DNA of 64,000 bases from Artemia franciscana (taxonomy: Eukaryota > Arthropoda > Branchiopoda > Anostraca > Artemiidae), in the NCBI RefSeq assembly GCF_032884065.1, contig NW_027063627.1:1001980-1065979 (forward strand). Direction: 5' to 3'. Below the pieces are notes generated by a model. That model had not been told where the DNA came from. It worked only from the letters and a program-made list of their open reading frames with translations, and made no database searches. The position numbers and the translations under genes were made by a program. Positions 1-9,200 of the stretch are shown in pieces (the first letter of the stretch is position 1; each line of letters opens with the position of its first letter).

Positions 1-121
1 ATCAGGTGACGTCATGTTTCTGTGTCGACTGGCGTCATGAAGCTAGTTGTCGTCATTTTTGCTATGACGGTGACGTCATTAAAGATATTTAAGACATATA
101 TGTTCACGTAGAAATCTATTA

Positions 122-400
122 ATGTTTAAGTTTAAAATGACTGATGAACTTACAATGGCAAAAGCCGATGAAGATGCTCAAAGAGTCTATGCCAAAAAAC
201 TTGCTCCTGATAGAGAAAGTCAGAAAAGAAAGCGTGCCGAGGAATCAAAAGAACAGCAAGGAAACAGGCTTGAGGCTAAAGAACGCAAAACCGCGCAGTT
301 AGATGAAGATCCACCTGGACAGCGAGAGTCAAAACATATCAAAACTGGTGACGACCGGGACACAGGCAATATAAATGACGACCAGGACACAGGTATTTAA
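122..400 (+). CDS. Helitron N-terminal basic-repeat ORF fragment
   Basis: This 92-residue frame contains MTDELTMA, then EDAQRVYAKKL and RESQKRKRAEESKEQQGNRL, the basic, glutamine-rich repeat found at the N-terminus of many Helitron Rep/helicase proteins, followed by ERKTAQLDEDPPGQRESKHI. The same peptide occurs at 4745-5050 and 33925-34279 with two copies of the KRKRAEES repeat; here there is only one. The frame then runs into GACACAGG minisatellite, so it cannot encode a full transposase. Probably an inert remnant. Confidence 0.6.
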   Translation: MFKFKMTDELTMAKADEDAQRVYAKKLAPDRESQKRKRAEESKEQQGNRLEAKERKTAQLDEDPPGQRESKHIKTGDDRDTGNINDDQDTGI

Positions 401-527
401 GAATATCGTTCAAAGACAAATTTTTAATTGTAAGAAGACCGTTGAAAGAGAAATTTCTAATTGTAAAATGACTGAAGAACCTACAATGGCAACACCCGAG
501 GAAGCTGCTCAAAACGAATGTATTCAC

Positions 528-607
528 GCCGAAGTAGCTGAGTTGGTAAAGCGTTATGTTTCAGGTTCTAGGTCCGAGAGGCTCCAGGTTTGAACCTTGG
601 CTTTAGC
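528..607 (+). pseudogene. tRNA-like segment inside Helitron (class II shape)
   Basis: An 80-base stretch starts GCCGAAGTAGCTGAGTTGG and ends CTTTAGC. The ends pair at six of seven positions, an A-box (TAGCTGAGTTGG) is present, and a T-arm with loop TTTGAAC and a B-box follow. The length and long variable region resemble a Ser/Leu-type tRNA, but no sound anticodon stem can be drawn. Related copies are at 4404-4483 (minus) and 37476-37554. Seen as part of the Helitron, not as a free gene. Confidence 0.5.
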
Positions 608-1109
608 ATTAATACAAAAGAAGAAAAAAACTAAAAAAGGTAAAAACTACAAAAAAACTAAAAAGAAAACATATATATATATTTATATATATCATCTTTT
701 CCACAAAAATAATAATTTAGTGCTTCTGCTTAAAAACAGCAATCGAATTGATGCCTCCTGATACGCAACTATCAACAAAGTGGCAATCGTTGTGGTCGGT
801 GATCAGTTCTTACCTCGAGATAATATTCTATATAGGCGAAACTATCAGTTGACAAGAATTGCTTAAACTCATCGATGCTACGATGCCCTACAATATCCTA
901 ACGAATATAAATGACACCCGGGACACTCAAATAGAAATCACAGACTGGGACACCGGGACACAAATGACGACGGGGACACAGGGAATATAAATGGCGACCC
1001 AGACACAGGGACACAACTACAACGGGGACGCCGGGGGGCACAGGGGGATATATAAATGACGACGGCAACAAAGGAAATGGTCGATTAGCAACGACGCATG
1101 CAGTATTTC

Positions 1110-2119
1110 AAATGCAACAAAGCTAAGTACCTAAATATAAAAGATCAAGTGTAATTAGTCTTTCTACAAAATGTGTTTCAAGTAGTTTCATAATGCCTAC
1201 AGGAAAAGTTATCAATCTAGACCACCAAATGCAACAAGACCAATCCGAGTGGCTAAGGTTAAGGGTACTGAAAAAATTTCTAAAGTAACGATAAACGAAA
1301 ATGAAGAACAAAGTAATATAGGGCTGGGGGACATGCATCAGAGACAATTACAACAAGTCAAAAACAGAAGTGAAGAACAAAGAAACATTCGATTCGAAGA
1401 TACGTGACAGTAAGGATCAAAACGAGTCATAAACCAAATTGAAGAACACGGTTACAAGGCATGAGACAACAAGGAGTAGAACGAATTAAAAATGAAAGTG
1501 AAGAACAAAAAAAATTGTGGTTAAGATATATGCCACAGCGAGAACAAATATATATATGACTAGAAGAAAAGTGGCAGCGTGAATTACAAGTGGTAGCAAG
1601 AAAGCAAAAATAATAACGTGTCAAAAAGGAAGTGGAGAACAAAAAATTATGCCATTAGAAGATAAAAAACAGAAAAAATCAGAAAAAAGCAAAAATGAAA
1701 GTGAAGAAGAAAGAAAATATTACGTTAGAAGAACCACACGTCACGATATTCAACGACGAAAGTATCCAGCGCAAAAACCCAGCACTCAACTAATCAAGCG
1801 AAGACATTACACCATTTGCTTTTCGGGAATGACCATATCGTTTTTATATCTATGAAGCATCAAAATTACAAAAGAAACATAGATAAATGAAATTAAAAAT
1901 GAAGTGGAGAACAAAGGAATATAAAGTTAAAAGATATGCCACAGCAAGAACAAAGACATATGGGGCTAAAACATACATTTTATCGAGAATTACAAGCAAA
2001 AGTGAGAATCAGAACATGTCAAAAATGAAAGTGACAAATTATTGGGAGCATTCAACGTTATATAAACTCTTTACGGAGCCCTCCATTTTCCCAGGGGAAA
2101 GAGTAGCAAACGAAGGTCA

Positions 2120-2120
<1 letters not shown>
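1110..2120 (+). pseudogene. Decayed Helitron N-terminal coding region
   Basis: The sequence repeatedly encodes variants of NESEEQR..RLEDMR, e.g. AATGAAAGTGAAGAACAAAG followed by a RLEDM-like tract, the same reading as the better preserved 5182-5640 block. Stops and frameshifts break it into short frames (1649-1855, 1887-2147). Such Glu/Arg-rich repeats precede the Rep domain of Helitron proteins. No Rep HUH motif or helicase motif was found here, so only the N-terminal part is represented. Confidence 0.5.
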
Positions 2121-3010
<890 letters not shown>

Positions 3011-3289
3011 GTTCGTTTAGAGCATTAATTGTGAAGACATATTTTAAATTAAATTGCATCACTTTTTCCAACAGCACTGTAAAAACATCATGTAAAAATA
3101 TAAAAGTCTTCATACATGTAACAACCATATAAGACGGCATATTAGAAATCACTCAAATCATAATATACTAGCTGTTGGGATGGCGCTTCGCGCCACCGAG
3201 TTGGTGGGGGCGCTTCACGCCCCCCAAGCCCCCCCCCCGCACGCGTAAGTCGTTACGCGCCATTGTAGTTGTGTCCCAGTGTCCCACCT

Positions 3290-3293
<4 letters not shown>

Positions 3294-3384
<91 letters not shown>
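3294..3384. repeat. (TA)n microsatellite within Helitron
   Basis: About 90 bases of TA between the helicase fragment and the GC-rich 3' terminus of the inverted Helitron. The equivalent tract occurs at 37132-37222 and, much shorter, at 38396-38416 in sister copies, so it is a length-variable part of the element. Confidence 0.95.
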
Positions 3385-3385
<1 letters not shown>

Positions 3386-3560
3386 TACGTAAAACTTGCG
3401 AATATACAACATTCTTCGCTGTCCTATTGTCTGTACATGTAAATAGATTTTCAGGTTTACCGACTCTTGAACATGCAACATATAATTGTCCATGGGAAAA
3501 ACAATTCGTATTAAGATCTATACCTCATTATCCTAATGATTGCCCTTGAGCTTTGTTGAT
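3385..3560 (-). pseudogene. PIF1-like Helitron helicase, C-terminal fragment
   Basis: Minus-strand translation reads ITINKAQGQSL, two stops, [20 protein letters not shown], then [28 protein letters not shown] and YVACSRV are the last conserved motifs of PIF1/RecD-type (superfamily 1) helicases and are typical of the Helitron transposase C-terminus. Only about 60 residues remain, so it cannot be functional. Sister fragments are at 34790-34950, 36690-36823, 36940-37125 and 38205-38395. Confidence 0.8.
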
Positions 3561-3769
3561 GGTGATTGCTAATCAAACATTCCCTGCGTCCCATCGTCAT
3601 TTATATATTCCCCCTGGGTCCCCCGGCGTCCCCGTTGTAGTTATGTCCCTGTGTCCCAGTCGTCATTTATAGTCGACAAACATGACGTCAGTCGACACAC
3701 AAGCATGACGTCAGTCGACACATACGTCCCAGTCGTCATTTGTGTCTCGGTGTCCCAGTCTGTAATTTC

Positions 3770-4390
3770 TCTTTGAGTGTCCCGGTCTTTTCTTTTTTAG
3801 TTTTTTACCTTTTTTTTTAGTTTTTTTAGTTTTTTAGCTTTTTTAGTTTTCTTAGGAAATAAATTTTTTGTTTTTTTCCTTTTTTTTTCTTTTTGGTTTT
3901 TTTTTGGTTTTTACCTTTTTTTAAGCTTTTTTAGTTTTTTCTTTTTAGTTTTTTTTGTAGTTTTTACCTTTTTTATTTTTTTTTATTTTTATTTGTTTTA
4001 GTTTTAGTTTTTTTTCTAGTTTTTACCTTTTTTAGTTTTTTTCTTCGACCTAGAACCTGGAACATAACGCTTTACCAACTCAGCTACTTCGGCTTGAATA
4101 CATTTACCTTTTTTAGTTTTGTTTTATTTTTATTTTTATTATTTTTTCTCCTTTATTTTTCAGTTTTTTTCCTTTTTTTGGTTTTTTTCTTTTTCAGTTT
4201 TTAGTTTTTTTTTTTAGTTTTTTTGTAGTTTTTATATTTTTTTCATTTTTTTTTAGTTTGTTTTTCTTTTTTAGTTTTTAGTTTTTTACCTTTTTTTAGT
4301 TTTTTTTTTTAGTTTTTCAGATTTTTTAGTTTTTTTAGTATTTTCTTTTTAGTTTTTTTTGTAGTTTTTACCTTTTTTAGTTTTTTTCTT
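3770..4390 (-). repeat. Low-complexity TTTTTAG/CTAAAAA tract in Helitron
   Basis: Imperfect repeats of short T-runs punctuated by AG and ACC (on the minus strand CTAAAAA and GGTAAAAA). The same simple tract, in the opposite orientation, fills 36105-36600 and 37575-37840 in sister Helitrons. A truncated tRNA-like piece (4048-4093) interrupts it. No coding content. Confidence 0.85.
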
Positions 4391-4403
4391 CTTTTGTATT
4401 AAT

Positions 4404-4483
4404 GCTAAAGCCAAGGTTCGAACCTGGAACCTCTCGGACCTAGAACCTGGAACATAACGCTTTACCAACTCAGTTACTTCGGC
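4404..4483 (-). pseudogene. tRNA-like segment inside inverted Helitron
   Basis: On the minus strand, 80 bases begin GCCGAAGTAACTGAGTTGG and end GGCTTTAGC, with a T-loop TTCGAAC and paired T-stem. It is a close copy of 528-607; a truncated copy covers 4048-4093. The acceptor ends pair but the anticodon arm does not fold convincingly. Confidence 0.5.
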
Positions 4484-4624
4484 TTGAATACATTCGTTTT
4501 TGAATTGGTATATGATGAAATAATTCAGACGTCATATGCGGACAGACAGACAGACACACAAAAAACAACTTATCTATCTATATATATAAAAATAAGTTGT
4601 CTGTCTGTGTGTCTGTCTGTCAGG

Positions 4625-4696
4625 TGACGTCATGTTTCTGTGTCGACTGACGTCATGAAGTTAGTTGTCGTCATTTTTGCTATTACGGTGACGTCA
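4625..4696 (+). promoter_or_regulatory. Cluster of TGACGTCA (CRE/ATF-type) palindromes in Helitron leader
   Basis: Perfect TGACGTCA octamers lie at 4625-4632, 4648-4655 and 4689-4696, and another at 5040-5047. TGACGTCA is the consensus binding site of CREB/ATF bZIP factors (established). The spacing is preserved in sister Helitrons at 35231, 35254 and 35295, with two of three kept at 33809 and 33832. They sit immediately upstream of the element's first ORF, so a promoter role is plausible but inferred. Confidence 0.45.
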
Positions 4697-4744
4697 TTAA
4701 AGATATTTAAGACATGCGTTCACGGAAAAATGTTTAATTGTAAA

Positions 4745-5092
4745 ATGACTGAAGAACCTACAATGGCAACAGCCGAGGAAGCTGCTCAAAGAGTCTATGC
4801 CGAAAAACTTGCTGCTGATAGAGAAAGTAAGAAAAGAAAGCGTGCCGAGGAATCACAAGAACAGCAAGAAAACAGGCTTGCAGCTGATAGAGAAAGTAAG
4901 AAAAGAAAGCGTGCCGAGGAATCAAAAGAACAGCAAGAAAACAGGCTTGCGGCTAAAGAACGCAAAACCGCGCAGTTAGATGAAAATCCACCTGGAAAGC
5001 GAGAGTCAAAGCTAGTTTTTATATATATACATATTTTGATGACGTCATTTCTAGCACAAAAGCTAGCTAAACCAAGAGGACGACCTGCATAA
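4745..5092 (+). CDS. Helitron N-terminal basic-repeat ORF
   Basis: From ATG at 4745 (MTEEPTMATAEEAAQRVY), the frame carries two copies of a repeat RESKKRKRAEES.EQQENRL, then AAKERKTAQLDENPPGKRES, and ends after an apparent insertion containing ATATATAC. An in-frame upstream ATG at 4640 would add an improbable Val/Ile-rich leader translated from the TGACGTCA region, so the later start is preferred. Family knowledge: such Arg/Lys/Gln-rich repeats form the N-terminus of many Helitron replication initiator-helicases, before the HUH nuclease, which is absent here. Confidence 0.55.
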   Translation: MTEEPTMATAEEAAQRVYAEKLAADRESKKRKRAEESQEQQENRLAADRESKKRKRAEESKEQQENRLAAKERKTAQLDENPPGKRESKLVFIYIHILMTSFLAQKLAKPRGRPA

Positions 5093-5181
5093 TGTAATAA
5101 TGGGTGAAAGGACAGCAGCAAAAACAAAGGGTATAAAAAATTTGCAAAGTAATAAAAATTCAAAACAAAGAAGAAAGGCAT

Positions 5182-5640
5182 ATGTGGTTAGAAGATTTAT
5201 TACCCAGAGGACAATCCAAACAACATAAAATCACAGTGGGTGTATATGAACAACCTGGACTGTCAAATGAGACTATGCCAATCCGAGCAGCTAAAGCAAA
5301 GAGCATTAAAAAATTGTCTGAAGTAATAAAAACACAAAATGAAGAGGAAATGATTGTAAGGTTAGAGGACATGCAAAAGCAGGTATCAGAACAAATAACA
5401 ATTAAAGTGGAAAGCAAATACACTCACGGTTAAAAGACCTGTGACAACGAGGATCAAAACAAATTAAAACGAAAGGAAAGAACAAAGAATTGCATGACTA
5501 GAAGACCTGCAACGACGAGGATAAAACAATTAAAAGGAAAAGTGAAGAGCTAAGAATTAGGCGGTTAGAAGACATGCGACAACGAGTATCAGAATAAGCC
5601 CAAAATGAAAGTGAAGAACAAAGAAATATTAGTTCAGAAC
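5182..5640 (+). pseudogene. Helitron N-terminal region, frameshifted continuation
   Basis: The first frame (5182-5433) reads MWLEDLLPRGQSKQHKITVG, then ETMPIRAAKAKSIKKLSE, MIVRLEDMQKQVSEQ and ends at a stop. Beyond it RLEDLQRRG- and RLEDMRQRVSE-like repeats recur in shifted frames to about 5640. It parallels the decayed block at 1110-2120. Interrupted by stops, so recorded as a pseudogene. Confidence 0.5.
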
Positions 5641-5950
5641 AACACCTTCGCAATAGATGCCAACGAGCGGTGGCAAAAAACTTAACACAAACCTGGCATA
5701 AACTATGAAAGTTTCAACTACAAGTCATTGGAACCCTTCAACATTGTTTTATTTCACTGAGGAGTCCTCCAGTCAATGAGGCACACTCGTGCCTCTATAA
5801 AGAGGCGACCCACGACAATGTTAAGCGATCTTCGGTTCCAGTGGTCGCAGAGGAATGGGGAGGCATGCATTTCGTAGCCCGAGCTCCAACTAAGAAACCT
5901 GCAAAATTTCATCCCCCTCCAACTTTTCCTTCATGGGGAAAATCTGGCCG

Positions 5951-6102
5951 AAAGTTTCGACCCGTCAACCCCAGCCCCCCTTTAACGTTGTCCGATCGGG
6001 CTGAAATTCACAAGTTAAGGTCCCCTAGGGCCCAGGAGCTTATCCGCGAAATTTCCGAGCTCGATCCGATAACTCCTTCCCTGTTTTCCAGAAACCACGC
6101 AT
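5951..6102 (+). repeat. Duplicated 150-bp block, copy 1
   Basis: Starts GAAAGTTTCGACCCGTCAAC, includes AACGTTGTCCGATCGGGCTG and CAGGAGCTTATCCGCGAAAT, and ends at CCAGAAACCACGCA. Copy 2 at 6244-6394 is about 90 percent identical by eye, offset by about 293 bases. An open frame crosses copy 1 (SDRAEIHKLRSP) but nothing shows it is coding. Confidence 0.75.
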
Positions 6103-6243
6103 AGCCACTTAAAATTCATTTTCTTTTTTTTCTAGACGCCTACAGGTCACATCCGACATCGGATCTGGGTGTACGAAGACTCATTCGATGCGGAATTCTC
6201 CGAGTAATTTTCCTGGAAAGTTTCGTAGGAAAATCTTAACCCC

Positions 6244-6394
6244 CCGAAAGTTTCGACCCCCCAACCTCCCCCCCTTTTAACGTTGTCCGATCGGGCTGAA
6301 ATTCACAAGTTAAGGTCCCCTACGGCCCAGGAGCTTATCCGCGAAATTTCAGATCGATCCGATAACTCCTTCCCTGTTTTCCAGAAACCACGCA
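6244..6394 (+). repeat. Duplicated 150-bp block, copy 2
   Basis: Same sequence as 5951-6102 with small differences (CTACGGCCC against CTAGGGCCC, and a deletion near AGATCGATCC). The duplication is direct, separated by about 140 bases of unrelated sequence. Confidence 0.75.
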
Positions 6395-6486
6395 TTAGCT
6401 ACTTATTTAACGCATTTCTCTCCATAAGAGCCCATGTTAATTTGAAATTTTTAAAAGTTATTGAGAAGTTATATTTACACACATGC

Positions 6487-6559
6487 AAGTGATTAGCTCA
6501 GTCGGTAGAGCGTGGGACTTTTAATCATTGGGTCAAGGGTTCAAGTCCCTTACGGGCGG
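6487..6559 (+). pseudogene. tRNA-Lys(UUU)-like pseudogene
   Basis: Exactly 73 bases with a perfect D-arm (TAGCTCAGTCGGTAGAGC), anticodon loop CTTTTAA with TTT at 6520-6522, an intact T-arm (AAGGG TTCAAGT CCCTT), and a 3' half ACGGGCG plus discriminator G, followed at once by a run of seven T like a Pol III terminator. The 5' acceptor strand AAGTGAT does not pair with ACGGGCG, and two anticodon-stem pairs are lost. The 3' part is well kept and the 5' end replaced, so it is a pseudogene or the head of a tRNA-derived retroelement rather than a working gene. Confidence 0.65.
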
Positions 6560-6579
6560 TTTTTTTCACAACATCAAAA

Positions 6580-8100
6580 AAATTTTGATAACACCTGGAC
6601 AGCTTATCATTTGAGAGATAACAGAATATTAGCTTCTTATGAGCAAAGAAACATTTCGGTCATTCTATCTATTTTTTTTTCTATTTTATACAATGATTTA
6701 AAAGCGGGGGGGGGGGGGGTTCCTCTCCTAATTCCTGTACGAGGAGTACAGGAATTATTAAATTACATCCACCATGGATTGTAGAAAAACGTACAGAATT
6801 AATATGAAAAAAAATTAAACCTGTACAAAAGAGTCTTTAAAACGGTGGGTTTGCCTCTCCTAATAGTCTTCTTATAGTCCTAATAGTCTAATAGTCCCAT
6901 GTTAATTTTTGAAATTCTTAAAAGTTACGAATATCAACATTCAAGTACATCAAAATAATCAGCTCGGCACGGCGAGAATGACTGCAAGCATCATAAAAAT
7001 CCAGCTCCATTCCAGAAATGCACGAGTTGACTGGAGCTGTAAGATACATGTCCAAAAGAACTGACTTTTGACCCTGTTGGGGACTTTGCAACAGGGGCAA
7101 TCCTCAGCGATGTCCGAAATAAGTGTGATATAAATGTGCTTTAAGTATATATTTTATAGCCTTTAAGTGCTCATTGCCAATTTTTAGGTGAATTTTCAAA
7201 TGTTTTGAAGAAGTTTAAGTTTTTCTCGATTTAATGAAACGTGGATATTTACTTATTTTATATAAATAGTTGCTAAATAAGATAAATAATATATAATTTA
7301 CTATAATTACCTAAAGATGTTTCCTATATGAGAAGGCATTTTTAGAATAAATTCTTTATTATAGGCTTTTGGACGTAGCGATCAAAATAAAAGTGTATAA
7401 TTTTGTTAACACCTGGACTGCTTATCATTTGAGAGATAACAGAATATTAGCTTCTTATGAGCAAAAGAAACATTTCGGTCATTCTATCTATTTTTTTTTC
7501 TATTTTATACAATGATTTAAAAGCGGGGGGGTTGGGGGGCGGCAGCCACCCAACTTCCTCTCCTAATTCCTCTACGAGGAGTACAGGAATTATTAAATTA
7601 CATCCACCATGGATTGTAGAAAAACGTACAGAAATATTATGAAAAAAACTTCGTTTTCTTAAAGAGTTAAAGAGGCTGCGTCCCAAAGTCGAACCTTAAA
7701 ACGTACAGGAATTAGAAGAGGCAGTTGGGGGGCTGCCGCCCCCCAAACCCCCCGCTTTTAAAGACTCTTTTGTACAGGTTTTTTGTTTTTTTTGCTAAGC
7801 CCCCGCTCTTGGCTTCGGAAAGGCCCTCTTTTAACAAAAAATTGAAATGAATGAATAATGGAATAACTTCGAAAAATGTTAAACACAAGAGGACAGGAGA
7901 ACCATTGCGCCGAAACTAGTAATTAGTAACAATGAAGTCCCCCCACAAAAAAACCTGTACAAAAGAGTCTTTAAAAGCGGGGGGTTTGGGGGGCGGTAGC
8001 CCCCCAACTGCCTCTTCTAATTCCTGTACGTTTTAAGGTTCGACTTTGGGACGCAGCCTCTTTAACTCTTTAAGAAAACGAAGTTTTTTTCATATTATTC
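6580..8100. repeat. Repeated module with GC-rich palindromic inserts and large inverted repeat
   Basis: A module beginning AACACCTGGAC(A/T)GCTTATCATTTGAG and running through AAACATTTCGGTCATTCTAT occurs at about 6588-6810 and 7409-7640. Within and beside it are five full or partial copies of a GC-rich insert, a 76-bp version of which is intact at 7703-7778 (minus) and 7954-8029 (plus). The stretch 7637-7778 is the reverse complement of 7954-8093. Between the two modules (about 6870-7390) is unrecognised AT-rich DNA. Identity of the element is unknown to me. Confidence 0.6.
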
Positions 8101-8499
8101 CCGAGAAAAGATCAGCATTGCATAGTGGAATTGGATTGCAACCTCCACAATTTCCAAATGAATTGGTTTTGCCTATTTTGTATAAAATTACGTGCTCTCT
8201 AATGAGAGCTTCCACAAACGAATCCGAAATTTGAACTCATCTTTTGCTTTAGCTTCAATCAAAGTAAGCGATGATACAACCATTAATAAACGTAATGTTT
8301 TAGCTTTAAAGTAGCTGGACAAATTCATCTCAAAATTAATTTAGCATCACATCCATTAGAAACAACTGACGGTATTCTTGAATCACCTTCATATGGCCAA
8401 ATACATTTTTTAATCATTAACTGGTGATGGCATTCTGGGTGCCTTTGCTGGCGACAGTGACCATGGCACTACTGTTAGAGCACAACCTGAAATCCCTAT

Positions 8500-8800
8500 T
8501 TAGTTGAATATGTTGTTTGAGAGAGCAATTCTGTGGCTCAACGCCAATTGCCTAGCATTAAATGTCGTTAGGTCTGTCTTCCTGGTTTTCTCCTGAATTT
8601 TTCAGGGTCGTCCCCAGCTTTTAGAAATTAAGGGGTTCTCATAGTAGACCTATTGATATTTACATTCAGTTCCTGGATATTTTGCTTAATGAGAATCTAT
8701 CTCCCAGGCATGATATTAATCAAATTAAAATGACCATATCTAGGAATCTTGGGATTTCAAGGAATATTATTGTATGTCAAAATTTTCTTATTTTTTGTCT
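8500..8800 (+). pseudogene. LINE reverse transcriptase remnant (C-terminal part of RT)
   Basis: Plus-strand translation, with frameshifts, reads LFERAILWLNANCLALNVVR, then IFQGRPQLLEIK, and PIDIYIQFLDILLNENLS followed by INQIKMTISRNLGISRN. This follows the order of the palm/thumb end of non-LTR reverse transcriptases (W..ANKLxLNxxKT, then FLGI.LDE.L.W..HI..I..KI.RN.GI). Several stops; not functional. The upstream catalytic YADD region is not visible here. Confidence 0.7.
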
Positions 8801-8849
8801 AATTACTTTGTAATGAGCCTTATCAATTATTTTAAAAACAGTTTTTTAA

Positions 8850-9200
8850 CCCTGGAAAAAAAATTCGTATCCTTGATCATCCTTCTTAGAAAAAAGAGCA
8901 AATTTCACATTTTTGTAGCTAGAGATTTGAAACTTCTGCAATGAGTTTCTCTAATTTTTGGAATTTGCTCATGTAATACCAATTTCAAGTTTATTTTCTC
9001 TTTTTTTTGGCGGGGTTCACTATTATTTAAAATTCAGGAGAATTTTCTCTGGCCCGTAACTTTTGAGGGTGATTTCAAACCTGTTGAATATTGGTAATGT
9101 AGTATCATCATTAAAATTAAATTCTTTTGATGGGTATTTCATTATGAAATGTCGTTTTTAGAGTTTCTGTTACAATTACCACCAGTCAGTCTTTACGTAG
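8850..9200 (+). repeat. Foldback-type repeat family, divergent copy (forward)
   Basis: Matches the right-hand part of the copy at 17460-19100: AAATTTCACATTTTTGTAGC, CCCGTAACTTTTGAGGGTGA, AAATTCTTTTGATGG and a degenerate AGAGTTTCTGTTACAAT near the end. More diverged than the other copies, so probably older. Confidence 0.6.

Larger units (their letters stand above)
1..1110 (+). mobile_element. Helitron, 5'-truncated by the window edge and lacking a 3' end
   Basis: The opening bases match the region just inside the 5' end of the better preserved Helitrons at 4577, 33773 and 35191 (GGTGACGTCATGTTTCTGTG). The order of parts is the same: a TGACGTCA-rich leader, a short basic ORF, a tRNA-like segment, an A-rich CTAAAAA tract, then GACACCGGGACACAAATGACG minisatellite at about 890-1070. 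No terminal hairpin with CTAG follows, so the 3' end is missing or replaced by the decayed coding sequence that begins near 1110. Confidence 0.7.
3168..4576 (-). mobile_element. Helitron, reverse orientation, with 3' hairpins
   Basis: Read on the minus strand, the element ends with two GC-rich hairpins and then CAACAGCTAG, flanked by T, as in the four elements at 33773-38575. Canonical Helitrons end in CTRR and insert between A and T, which fits. Inside (minus sense) are a tRNA-like segment, TTTTTAG-type A/T tract, GACACNGGGACAC minisatellite, and the last part of a PIF1-like helicase. The 5' end is diverged and runs directly into the plus-strand Helitron end at 4577. The TGACGTCAGTCGACAC leader motif appears twice internally near 3680-3722, so the copy is rearranged. 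Confidence 0.75.
4577..5700 (+). mobile_element. Helitron 5' end and N-terminal coding region (no 3' end found)
   Basis: Begins with the canonical TC as TCTATATATATAAAAATAAG, shared with 33773, 35191 and 35855, and continues through the GTCTGTCTGT and TGACGTCA leader into a coding region longer than in any sister copy. After about 5700 the sequence no longer resembles the family, and no CTAG hairpin follows. This copy keeps the most N-terminal protein sequence but no helicase segment. Confidence 0.7.
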
